A DNA stretch of 64,000 bases from the NCBI GenBank assembly GCA_947476145.1, contig CANJPH010000002.1:62001-126000 (forward strand), written 5' to 3'. Positions 8,468 through 16,200 of the stretch are shown piece by piece (the stretch's first letter is position 1; every line of letters starts with the position of its first letter). The translations under genes and the position numbers were made by a program. This DNA comes from Bacteroidota bacterium (GTDB lineage Bacteria; Bacteroidota; Bacteroidia; Chitinophagales; Chitinophagaceae). Below the pieces are notes generated by a model that had not been told where the DNA came from, did no database searches, and saw only the letters and a list, made by a program, of their open reading frames with translations.

Positions 8468-8866
8468 TTATTTTGTTGTAGGCTCAATTAGGTCCCATAA
8501 ATTGCCATAAATATCTTTAAACACTGCAACAGTTCCGTAATCTTCCACATGTGGCGCAATGGTAAATTCTACTCCTTTTGCAGTGTAATTTTCATAGTCT
8601 CTATAAAAGTTATCCGTGTATAAAAATAAAAACACACGACCACCTGTTTGATAACCTATATATTTTTCTTGTTCCGGAGTGGCTGCTTTTGCTAGCAATA
8701 AGGTACAGCCATTTTCAGCACCGGTTGGCCGCACCATTACCCATCGTTTAGTTTCAGACAAAATAGTGTCTTCGATTAATTGAAAACCTAAAGTGTTTGT
8801 ATAATACTCGATGGCTTCGTCGTAGTCTCTTACCACTACTGCGATATGTGCTAAATTTTGTTTCAT
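8468..8866 (-). CDS. Glyoxalase/VOC-superfamily protein
   Basis: A 132-aa vicinal-oxygen-chelate protein with two beta-alpha-beta-beta-beta units. The first unit opens NLAHIAVVVRDYDEAIEYY with a candidate metal-ligand histidine. The second ends DIYGNLWDLIEP with a candidate glutamate ligand. Such proteins include glyoxalases, dioxygenases and resistance proteins, and the substrate cannot be read from sequence. A perfect -7 box TACATTTG lies only 5 nt before the ATG, predicting an almost leaderless mRNA. Confidence 0.85.
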   Translation of the reverse strand: MKQNLAHIAVVVRDYDEAIEYYTNTLGFQLIEDTILSETKRWVMVRPTGAENGCTLLLAKAATPEQEKYIGYQTGGRVFLFLYTDNFYRDYENYTAKGVEFTIAPHVEDYGTVAVFKDIYGNLWDLIEPTTK

Positions 8867-8870
8867 ACTT

Positions 8871-8878
8871 CAAATGTA
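8871..8878 (-). promoter_or_regulatory. -7 box of the VOC gene (leaderless transcript predicted)
   Basis: TACATTTG matches TAnnTTTG exactly on the minus strand. With the usual box position the transcript would start within 1-2 nt of the ATG at 8866. Confidence 0.5.
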
Positions 8879-8927
8879 CAAATATTTAAAAGCTTTGTTT
8901 ATCTTCATCAAAGTTTAATTTTAATGT

Positions 8928-9545
8928 ATGGCCATTACCAAGAATTTGATTTTTGATTTAGGGAATGTTTTGTATGATATAGATTTCGTAAAAATGTATG
9001 ATGCCTTTGAAGCACTCGGTATTCCTCATTTTGAAAATCATTTTACGCTCAATAAATCTGATCCACTTTTTTTCGATTTAGAAAAAGGTTTTATTAATGA
9101 GGATGAATTTTGTGCCGGTTTTAATGCCTTATGCAAATTGAATTTACCCAGGCATCAAATCATTGACGCCTGGAACTCATTGTTAGTGGGGTATCGAAAA
9201 GAAAGCATTGACTGGGTGAAGACTCATAATAATAAGTACCAGACATTTTTGTATTCCAATACCAATCAAATTCATTACGATTATTTTATTCCTCAGTTTA
9301 CTCAAGACTTAGGCGGGCAATTCGAGAATTTGTTCAAAACACCTTATTATTCCCATAAAATGGGTCAAAGAAAACCGGATCCAGCTTCTTTTCAGTTTAT
9401 TTTGGATAAGGAAGGGTTGATTGCTGAGCAAACCCTATTTATAGACGACAATGAACCCAATGTGATTGCAGCCGCCTCGGTGGGTATGCAGGTTTTGTAT
9501 TTACAATCGGGCATGCGGGTGGAAACGGACCTAATTATTTCTTAA
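8928..9545 (+). CDS. HAD-superfamily hydrolase (subfamily IA)
   Basis: A 205-aa haloacid-dehalogenase-fold phosphatase. Motif I is FDLGNVLYD with Asp10 as the likely nucleophile. The helical cap contains FDLEKGFINEDEF. Motif II lies in FLYSNTNQIHYDYF, motif III lysine in GQRKPDPASF, and the acidic motif IV is LFIDDNEPNV. The relatives include dehalogenases and sugar-phosphate or nucleotide phosphatases; substrate unknown. Its 3' end overlaps the convergent DUF4834 gene by 11 bp. Confidence 0.88.
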   Translation: MAITKNLIFDLGNVLYDIDFVKMYDAFEALGIPHFENHFTLNKSDPLFFDLEKGFINEDEFCAGFNALCKLNLPRHQIIDAWNSLLVGYRKESIDWVKTHNNKYQTFLYSNTNQIHYDYFIPQFTQDLGGQFENLFKTPYYSHKMGQRKPDPASFQFILDKEGLIAEQTLFIDDNEPNVIAAASVGMQVLYLQSGMRVETDLIIS

Positions 9546-9768
9546 CTTCTTCAAAATCAATGTATTCTGCATTTAAAGGAGCCTCTTTTTTAGGCGCCGC
9601 AGTGGTTGTATTTGCCTCCGCTTTTTTAAATGCCTCGGCTTGCTGGCGTTGCATCTGTTCCATATTTTGACGCACTTTTTTTACCCCCTTACTAACGGGG
9701 ACCACCACTTCAAAAATGACCTTATATAAAAAGTAGACTACAAATCCGTATAGAATTAGCTTTAACAT
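9535..9768 (-). CDS. DUF4834 family small membrane protein
   Basis: A 77-aa protein. Residues 1-24 (LILYGFVVYFLYKVIFEVVV) form one membrane span, followed by a basic, glutamine-rich cytosolic tail with QNMEQMQRQQAEAFKKAEA likely to be helical. This matches the Bacteroidota-restricted DUF4834 family, whose function is unknown. It overlaps the HAD gene tail-to-tail. A perfect TATTTTTG box stands 5 nt before the start, so a near-leaderless mRNA is predicted. Confidence 0.8.
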   Translation of the reverse strand: MLKLILYGFVVYFLYKVIFEVVVPVSKGVKKVRQNMEQMQRQQAEAFKKAEANTTTAAPKKEAPLNAEYIDFEEVKK

Positions 9769-9772
9769 AGTG

Positions 9773-9780
9773 CAAAAATA
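9773..9780 (-). promoter_or_regulatory. -7 box of the DUF4834 gene (leaderless transcript predicted)
   Basis: TATTTTTG matches TAnnTTTG on the minus strand, 5 nt before the ATG at 9768. It lies just outside the divergent rimP promoter. Confidence 0.45.
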
Positions 9781-9798
9781 AGGCCTGAGTCAATAAAA

Positions 9799-9830
9799 TT
9801 GGGTTATTTCATCCCGTTTTATTACCTTTG
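9799..9830 (+). promoter_or_regulatory. Promoter of the rimP-nusA-infB operon
   Basis: TTG at 9799-9801, a 21-nt spacer, and TACCTTTG at 9823-9830, an exact TAnnTTTG box. The transcript is predicted to start near 9834, giving a 55-nt leader that contains a strong hairpin. Confidence 0.75.
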
Positions 9831-9851
9831 TTCAAGAATAAGCAGAGAAAT

Positions 9852-9885
9852 GAAGGGAACGAAATCGTTCCCTTCTTCTTTTTTA
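9852..9885 (+). promoter_or_regulatory. Terminator-like hairpin in the rimP leader (candidate attenuator)
   Basis: A perfect 11-bp inverted repeat GAAGGGAACGA / TCGTTCCCTTC with two bases between arms (effectively a GAAA-type loop). It is followed by TTCTTTTTT and then the rimP ATG at 9889. The shape is that of an intrinsic terminator, but it lies inside the operon leader. It may therefore be an attenuator or a site for binding or processing. Confidence 0.6.
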
Positions 9886-9888
9886 ACT

Positions 9889-10359
9889 ATGGAAGTAAAC
9901 GATTTAAAAGAAAGGGTATACGGTTTAATTGAGCCTCTATTATTAGAGGATCCGGAATATTTCTTGGTTTGGGTGAAGGTGAAACCAGGACATATAATAA
10001 AAGTATATCTAGACGGAGACAATGGCTTACCTATTTTAAAGTGTACTTACTTTAACCGTAAGTTATACCGAGCCATTGAAGAATCAGGTTGGTTTCCAGA
10101 GGGCGATTTTGCTTTGGAGGTTTCTTCACCAGGTGTGGATGAGCCATTAGAATTAAAAAGACAATACAATAAAAATATAGGCAGAAAAGTGGAGGTGGAG
10201 ATGTTAGATGGTACTAAGAAAGAAGGTACTTTAACAACGGTAGCAGAAGCAGATATTTTGATTGAGTGGACTGAGGGTAAGGGTAAAAAAGCAACCCAGC
10301 AACAATTGCTTATTCCATTTGAAAATATTAAAACAACAATAGTTCAAATTCAATTTTAA
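9889..10359 (+). CDS. rimP: Ribosome maturation factor RimP
   Basis: A 156-aa 30S-assembly factor with the N-terminal domain fold EVNDLKERVYGLIEPLL and the family core FALEVSSPGVDEPL. The C-terminal SH3-like domain ends with IPFENIKTT. The track start at 9799 would translate the promoter and hairpin; ATG 9889 matches family N-termini and is used. It is the first gene of the classical rimP-nusA-infB operon, with nusA 38 bp downstream. Confidence 0.93.
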   Translation: MEVNDLKERVYGLIEPLLLEDPEYFLVWVKVKPGHIIKVYLDGDNGLPILKCTYFNRKLYRAIEESGWFPEGDFALEVSSPGVDEPLELKRQYNKNIGRKVEVEMLDGTKKEGTLTTVAEADILIEWTEGKGKKATQQQLLIPFENIKTTIVQIQF

Positions 10360-10397
10360 CAAATCATCAAGCGAGAAGCTTGAAAAAAAATTATGTT

Positions 10398-11648
10398 ATG
10401 GCAAGTATAAATTTGATAGAAGCCTTTCAGGAGTTTAAAGACGCAGAAAGCATTGACCGTCCAACCATGATGAAAGTGGTTGAGGATGTATTTAAAACTT
10501 TGTTAAGAAAAAAGTATGGTAGCGACGAAAATTTCGACGTTATTGTAAACGCTGAAAAAGGGGATTTGGAAATTATCCGTCGTCGTGAAATTAGACCCGA
10601 TGATGATGTGGACAATCCATTGGCGGAAGTTTCTTACTCTGACGCAATCAAGATAGAGCCTGACTTTGAGATAGGTGAGGAATTATTAGAAGAGGTTAAT
10701 ATTTTTGACTTTGGTCGTCGTGCAATTTTAGCTGCAAAGCAAACTTTAGCATCTCGTATCAACGATTTAAAGAAAAACGCTTTAGTAAAAAAATATTCTG
10801 ATCGCATTGGCGAAATAATGAACGCTGAAATTTATCAGGTTTGGAAAAAAGAAGTTTTGTTATTAGATGAAGAAGGAAATGAATTAATTCTTCCTAAGAC
10901 TGAACAAATTCCTCAAGACTTTTTCAAGAAAGGAGAAAACATTAGAGCAGTGATTGCTCGTGTGGATATGAAAAATAATTCTCCTGTAATTATCTTGTCT
11001 AGAACGAGTCCATTGTTCTTAGCTAAATTATTAGAAATTGAAGTTCCTGAAATTTTTGATGGCTTAATTACGATTAAGAAAATTGTTCGTGAGCCAGGTG
11101 AGCGTGCTAAAGTAGCTGTTGAATCATTCGATGATCGTATCGATCCAGTGGGTGCTTGTGTAGGAATGAAGGGCTCTCGTATTCACGGTATTGTTCGCGA
11201 ATTGAAAAATGAAAATATTGACGTAATCAACTTTACAACCAATACGCAATTGTTAATTCAACGTTCATTGACGCCAGCAAAAATAAGCTTTATGAACATA
11301 GATAATGATCGCATGCGCGCGGAAGTATACTTGCAAGCAGATCAGGTTTCTTTAGCCATTGGACGTCGTGGGGTGAACATTAAATTGGCTTCTGAATTGA
11401 CAGGATATGAATTAGATGTATACCGCGAGGACGAAGAAGTATTAGAAGAGTTTGATATTGACATGGACGAGTTTACAGACGAAATTGAGCCATGGATTAT
11501 CGACGAATTTAAGCGTGTAGGTTGCGATACGGGAAGAAGTGTATTGAAATTAAGCGCGGATGAATTAGAAAGAAGAACAGACTTAGAAAAAGAAACGATT
11601 GCAGATGTGCGACGTATCTTACAAGAAGAGTTTGATAAAGGCGAATAA
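10398..11648 (+). CDS. nusA: Transcription termination/antitermination factor NusA
   Basis: A 416-aa factor that binds RNA polymerase and modulates pausing, termination and antitermination. Order of domains: the N-terminal polymerase-binding domain, an S1 domain near 135-200, and two KH domains. The first KH region carries DPVGACVGMKGSRI and the second LAIGRRGVNIKLA. An acidic helical tail follows. The track starts at TTG 10380; ATG 10398 (MASINLIEAFQEF) fits the family and is preferred. It lies between rimP and infB. Confidence 0.95.
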   Translation: MASINLIEAFQEFKDAESIDRPTMMKVVEDVFKTLLRKKYGSDENFDVIVNAEKGDLEIIRRREIRPDDDVDNPLAEVSYSDAIKIEPDFEIGEELLEEVNIFDFGRRAILAAKQTLASRINDLKKNALVKKYSDRIGEIMNAEIYQVWKKEVLLLDEEGNELILPKTEQIPQDFFKKGENIRAVIARVDMKNNSPVIILSRTSPLFLAKLLEIEVPEIFDGLITIKKIVREPGERAKVAVESFDDRIDPVGACVGMKGSRIHGIVRELKNENIDVINFTTNTQLLIQRSLTPAKISFMNIDNDRMRAEVYLQADQVSLAIGRRGVNIKLASELTGYELDVYREDEEVLEEFDIDMDEFTDEIEPWIIDEFKRVGCDTGRSVLKLSADELERRTDLEKETIADVRRILQEEFDKGE

Positions 11649-11660
11649 GCTTTTTAAAAG

Positions 11661-11712
11661 TATATTTGTATTAGGTGAAACGTCCTATGAATTAATCATA
11701 ATGAAGTAGGAC
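11661..11712 (+). promoter_or_regulatory. Internal -7 box and small hairpin before infB
   Basis: TATATTTG at 11661-11668 matches TAnnTTTG exactly. No ideally spaced -33 element was found. Downstream, GTCCTA (11682-11687) can pair with TAGGAC (11707-11712). infB may have its own promoter with a leader of about 54 nt. Confidence 0.45.
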
Positions 11713-11725
11713 AAAAAACAAAAGA

Positions 11726-14668
11726 ATGTCAGAATTGAAACTACCAAGACTGTTAGCAGCTGCTAAAGAATTCAATGTGGGTCAAGATACCATTGTTGAT
11801 TTCTTGGCTAAAAAAGGTTTTCCTAAGGACGACCTTAAGCCAACAGCTAAATTAACAGAAGCGCAGTACTATGCATTGCAAGCTGAATTTCAAAGCGATA
11901 AAGTTGCTAGGGATAAGGCGGATCATGTTGAGTTGCCAAAGAATGCAAGCACAGATAAAGCAAAGAAAGCAGACGATGCTCCAGTTGCTGATGCAGGGAA
12001 AAAAGTAAATGCAGCTGATACAGAAGTAAAGAAAACCGAAGCGCCAAAAGCAAGTACTAAAAAAGCAGATGGCTTTGCCGAAGAAGCGCCAAAAGCAACT
12101 GTTACGAGTGAAAAAGCAAAAGCAGCTACTTTAAAAGTAGATGCACCGGAAGTGGAATCACCAAAAGTGGTTAATAAAATTGATCTTTCTACAATAGATT
12201 CTTCTACTAGACCAAAAAAGGCTACCAAGAAAACTACGGAAGACACGGATAAAAAAGCGGAAGCTGCTAAACCAGCTGAGGCAACAGAAGCCGCAAAAGC
12301 AGCTGATGCTAGTGGAAAAGCGAAAGCAGGCGCCAAGAAAACGGCTACTAAAAAATCAGAACCAGCACCTCCAACGGATCATTCTATCGCACCAGAAAAT
12401 GTGCACGGAGAAATTACTAATATTCAAGCTGATAAATTAACAGGTCCTAAAATTTTAGGGAAAATAGATTTACCTATTAATAGTGATACAAGACCTAAAC
12501 CATTAAGTCAGGAAGAAAAAAGAACACGTAAACGTATTCCTGTTCAAGGTCAAGGCAATCGTCCTCAAGGACAAGGCCAACAAGGTGGCGGAGGCTATCA
12601 GGGCAATCGTCCTCAAGGTGGCGGAGGTTATCAAGGCAATCGTCCTCAAGGCGGCGGGGGCTATCAAGGCAATCGTCCTAACAATCGTCCTGGACAAGCA
12701 GGTGGTGGTGCACGTAGAAATGTACCTCAAACAGCGGAACAAAAAGAAATCGATAAAAAATCAATTCAAGATAAGATCAAGGAAACACAAGCTAAATTAT
12801 CTGGCCAAGGTGGTAGAGGTAAGAGCATGAAATCCAAGTATCGTCGTCAAAGAAGAGAGGAAGCTGCTGAAAATGAAAACAACGAACAAAGAGAAGACAA
12901 CAAATTACAGGTAACTGAGTTTGTAACCGTGAGTGAGTTATCATCTTTAATGGATGTAAGCTTTGCGGATATTATAAGCAAGTGCATGAACTTGGGGATC
13001 ATGGTTTCTATCAACCAACGTTTGGATGCGGAAGTCATTGAATTAGTTGCCTCTGAATTTGGATTTGAAGTAGAATTTGTTGGATTGGAAGACGTAGAAG
13101 AAATGGATGAACAAGAAGAGGCAGACGATTTAGCTAATTTGGTGGAGCGTCCTCCGATTGTTACCATCATGGGTCACGTGGATCATGGTAAAACATCTTT
13201 ACTAGATTATATCCGTAATGCCAATGTAGTTGCAGGTGAGGCCGGTGGTATCACACAACATATTGGGGCATACGAGGTAACATTGCCAAATGGAAAAGCC
13301 ATTACTTTCTTGGATACACCAGGTCACGAAGCCTTTACAGCGATGCGTGCTCGTGGTGCCAAAATCACCGATATCTCCATTATTGTAGTGGCTGCGGATG
13401 ACGCGGTGATGCCACAAACCAAGGAAGCCATTAGTCACTCGCAAGCAGCGAATGTGCCTATGATTTTTGCGGTCAATAAAATTGACAAAGACGGTGCACA
13501 ACCGCAAAAGATATACGAGCAATTATCTCAAATGAATATTTTAGTGGAAGCTTGGGGTGGTAAATTCCAAAACCAAGAATTGTCTGCTAAACAAGGTTTG
13601 AATGTAGATGCTTTATTAGAGAAAGTGTTACTAGAATCTGAAATTTTAGATTTAAAAGCCAATCCAAATAGAGAAGCGACTGGTAGTGTAATTGAAGCAT
13701 CCTTAGATAAAGGCCGTGGATATGTGGCAACTATATTAGTGCAAAACGGGACCTTGCGCCAAGGAGATTTAATTTTATCTGGCCAATATTATGGTCGCGT
13801 AAAAGCCATGTTCAATGAGCGTAATCAACGTATTGAGGTGGCACCTCCTTCCACACCAGTGGTGATATTAGGCTTGAATGGTGCACCACAAGCGGGTGAA
13901 AAATTCAAAGTATTCGATGACGAAGCAGAAGCAAAAGAATTAGCTACTAAACGCGCTCAATTATTAAGAGAGCAAGGTTTAAGAACTAGAAAACATATTA
14001 CATTAGACGAGATTGGTCGTCGTTTGGCCTTAGGAAACTTTAAAGAATTAAACATCATCATTAAAGGTGATGTGGATGGTTCTGTGGAAGCCTTGAGTGA
14101 CTCTTTACAAAAATTATCTACCGAAGAAATTGCAATTAGAGTTGTATTAAAAGGAGTAGGTCAAATTTCTGAATCAGATGTATTGTTATCGGCTGCATCG
14201 GATGCGATTATCATTGGATTTAACGTTCGTCCAAGTATGCAAGCAAATAAGTTAGCAGAAACTGAAGGCGTTGAAATTAAAATGTACTCTATTATCTATA
14301 ACGCGATTGATGAAATCAAGAGCGCGATGGAAGGTATGTTGGAACCAAAAATTCAAGAAAAAATTGTTGCCAACGTGGAAGTACGTGAGGTATACAAATT
14401 TGATAAAGCCACTGTTGCAGGATGTTTCGTATTAGATGGAAAATTAAGCAGAAACTCTAAAATACGTATCATTCGCGATGGTATCGTTGAGTATCCAAAA
14501 GGCGAAGGTCAGGCCGCTGAATTAGGTAGCTTGAAGCGCTTTAAGGACGACGTAAAAGATGTTGTTTCCAATATGGAGTGTGGTTTAACCATTAAAAACT
14601 TTATTGATTTAAAACCAGGCGACATTGTAGAAGCATTTGAAGAAGAAGAAGTTAAACGTACTTTATAA
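11726..14668 (+). CDS. infB: Translation initiation factor IF-2
   Basis: A 980-aa GTPase that places initiator fMet-tRNA on the 30S subunit. A short N-terminal helical domain is followed by a long Lys/Ala-rich low-complexity linker and an Arg/Gly-rich segment with repeated [11 protein letters not shown] units near residues 277-315. The G domain has GHVDHGKTS (G1, near residue 482), DTPGHEAF (G3) and NKID (G4). Domains II-IV follow to the end. The linker is long, as is common in Bacteroidota. It is the third gene of the rimP operon. Confidence 0.97.
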   Translation: MSELKLPRLLAAAKEFNVGQDTIVDFLAKKGFPKDDLKPTAKLTEAQYYALQAEFQSDKVARDKADHVELPKNASTDKAKKADDAPVADAGKKVNAADTEVKKTEAPKASTKKADGFAEEAPKATVTSEKAKAATLKVDAPEVESPKVVNKIDLSTIDSSTRPKKATKKTTEDTDKKAEAAKPAEATEAAKAADASGKAKAGAKKTATKKSEPAPPTDHSIAPENVHGEITNIQADKLTGPKILGKIDLPINSDTRPKPLSQEEKRTRKRIPVQGQGNRPQGQGQQGGGGYQGNRPQGGGGYQGNRPQGGGGYQGNRPNNRPGQAGGGARRNVPQTAEQKEIDKKSIQDKIKETQAKLSGQGGRGKSMKSKYRRQRREEAAENENNEQREDNKLQVTEFVTVSELSSLMDVSFADIISKCMNLGIMVSINQRLDAEVIELVASEFGFEVEFVGLEDVEEMDEQEEADDLANLVERPPIVTIMGHVDHGKTSLLDYIRNANVVAGEAGGITQHIGAYEVTLPNGKAITFLDTPGHEAFTAMRARGAKITDISIIVVAADDAVMPQTKEAISHSQAANVPMIFAVNKIDKDGAQPQKIYEQLSQMNILVEAWGGKFQNQELSAKQGLNVDALLEKVLLESEILDLKANPNREATGSVIEASLDKGRGYVATILVQNGTLRQGDLILSGQYYGRVKAMFNERNQRIEVAPPSTPVVILGLNGAPQAGEKFKVFDDEAEAKELATKRAQLLREQGLRTRKHITLDEIGRRLALGNFKELNIIIKGDVDGSVEALSDSLQKLSTEEIAIRVVLKGVGQISESDVLLSAASDAIIIGFNVRPSMQANKLAETEGVEIKMYSIIYNAIDEIKSAMEGMLEPKIQEKIVANVEVREVYKFDKATVAGCFVLDGKLSRNSKIRIIRDGIVEYPKGEGQAAELGSLKRFKDDVKDVVSNMECGLTIKNFIDLKPGDIVEAFEEEEVKRTL
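12554..12691 (+). repeat. 33-bp in-frame tandem repeats inside infB
   Basis: Two complete 33-bp units begin GGCAATCGTCCTCAAGG at 12602 and 12635. A longer 48-bp variant precedes them (12554) and a partial unit follows (12668). They encode the Gly/Arg/Asn-rich [11 protein letters not shown] repeats of the IF-2 linker. The copy number may vary between strains. Confidence 0.85.
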
Positions 14669-14677
14669 AATAATTAA

Positions 14678-14714
14678 GATTTGATAGTTGGCACAATGGC
14701 CCAGCTATCAGATC
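14678..14714 (+). terminator. Stem-loop between infB and the surA-like gene
   Basis: GATTTGATAGTTGG can pair with CCAGCTATCAGATC over 14 positions including two G-U pairs, with a 9-nt loop. Only a short T run (TTT) follows, so it may be a weak terminator or an mRNA-processing or stability element rather than a full stop. Confidence 0.45.
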
Positions 14715-14737
14715 TTTACCCTATTAATTCTATTTTG

Positions 14738-16126
14738 ATGAAAATTGTTAGTATTGTTTTTTCGCTAGTATTATTGTCGGTTACGGCAAAAGCACAGATA
14801 AAAAAAGTGTTGGCTGATAAAATTGTTGCTACTGTTGGAGATAAATTTATTTTAAGATCTGATATTGACAATTCTATTGCCGATTATAAAAGACAAGCTC
14901 AGGGACAGGAAGGGGTAACCATTCCATCGATTTGTCAAATTATGGAAGGACAATTAATTCGTAAAGCCTTGGTTTTGCAAGCAGAGAAGGACTCTATTAT
15001 TGTAACCGAAGATGAAATTCAAAATGCAATTGACAGTCGTATTAGACAATTCTTACAACAATTTGGTTCCAAAGAAGTATTAGAAGAAGTAGCTGGCCGA
15101 AGCATATTTCAGTTAAAAGATGATTTTAAGATTTTAATTAAAGAGCAAAAGCTAGCGGATGAAATGCAACAAAAAATTGTTGACAAAGTAAAAATAACAC
15201 CAACGGAAGTGCGTGCTTATTATAATAAAATTCCAACCGACAGTTTGCCTTTGTATGAAAGCGAGGTGCAGATTTTAGAATTGGTAATGCATCCAAAAGC
15301 CAATCGCGATATTGAGGAATATGTGATAAAGCAATTAATGGATTATCGTCGTCAAATTGAGGCAGGTATTAACAAATTTGATCAATTGGTTAAATTATAT
15401 TCTGAAGATCCAAGTTCAAAAGAAAATTTAGGACAATTTAGTTTAAATAGAAACGAGAAAAATTTTGATCCCGCTTTTATGGCAGGTTCATTCCGTTTAA
15501 AAGAAGGTCAAATCTCTGCGCCAATTAAATCTAAATTTGGGTATCATTTAATACAATTAATTTCAAGAACTGGTGACGACGCGGTAGTGAAGCATATTTT
15601 AAGAATACCGCCTATTGCTGCGGATGAAATAAATGAGACTAAAACTTTTTTAGATAGCATTAGAAAAGACATTGTTGCGAATAAGTATAGTTTTGGAGAA
15701 GCGGTGAATAAACACAGTGACGACGAAAGTAGCAAGTTCACTGGTGGTGCCGTTTCGGGAAGAGACGGATCTACTTATGTGAATTATGATATGTTACCAG
15801 ATAAGGACATGGTGGTCTTACTTAAATCAATGAAACCAGGCGAAATTTCTGCCCCGCAGGTATATGTAGATGATAGAGGAAGAAAAACGGTTCGCCTTGT
15901 TTATTTTAGAGACCGTACCGAGCCGCACAAGGAAAACTTAAAAGAAGACTACAATCGTATTGCAGCGCGCGCTTTAGAGGTTAAAAAAGCCAAAATGTTA
16001 GAAGCTTGGTTTAACGAGCACATTACTAACTATTACATAAACATTGACGAAGATTACCAGTCTTGTACCGAGATTAAAGAGTGGACCAAGGTGGGGAATG
16101 CGCTAATTAAGCAAAAAACCTACTAA
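14738..16126 (+). CDS. SurA-like periplasmic peptidyl-prolyl isomerase/chaperone
   Basis: A 462-aa exported chaperone for outer-membrane protein folding. Residues 1-19 form a signal peptide ending AKAQ. A SurA-type N-terminal helical domain (KIVATVGDKFILRSDID) is followed by two parvulin domains near VQILELVMHP and AVVKHILRIPP, with repeated GQFS and FGYHLIQL motifs. The track starts at TTG 14681 inside the preceding stem-loop; ATG 14738 gives the signal peptide and is preferred. It follows infB by 69 bp, and co-transcription past the hairpin is possible. Confidence 0.88.
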   Translation: MKIVSIVFSLVLLSVTAKAQIKKVLADKIVATVGDKFILRSDIDNSIADYKRQAQGQEGVTIPSICQIMEGQLIRKALVLQAEKDSIIVTEDEIQNAIDSRIRQFLQQFGSKEVLEEVAGRSIFQLKDDFKILIKEQKLADEMQQKIVDKVKITPTEVRAYYNKIPTDSLPLYESEVQILELVMHPKANRDIEEYVIKQLMDYRRQIEAGINKFDQLVKLYSEDPSSKENLGQFSLNRNEKNFDPAFMAGSFRLKEGQISAPIKSKFGYHLIQLISRTGDDAVVKHILRIPPIAADEINETKTFLDSIRKDIVANKYSFGEAVNKHSDDESSKFTGGAVSGRDGSTYVNYDMLPDKDMVVLLKSMKPGEISAPQVYVDDRGRKTVRLVYFRDRTEPHKENLKEDYNRIAARALEVKKAKMLEAWFNEHITNYYINIDEDYQSCTEIKEWTKVGNALIKQKTY

Positions 16127-16200
16127 TTTAATTTTTTTTCGGCCGGTTGCTAGTTAAGATTGAGGAACTATTGTAAATTCGTGGCTCCTTAAACACCATC

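Noticed and set aside
12554-12691. CRISPR-like tandem repeats
   Set aside because: The 33-bp units are contiguous with no unique spacers, are in frame and encode the Gly/Arg-rich IF-2 linker.
12503-12742. Minus- and alternate-frame ORFs over infB (also 11923-12336, 12585-12830)
   Set aside because: Shadows of the repetitive linker codons; their translations are low-complexity and infB is clearly the coding frame.
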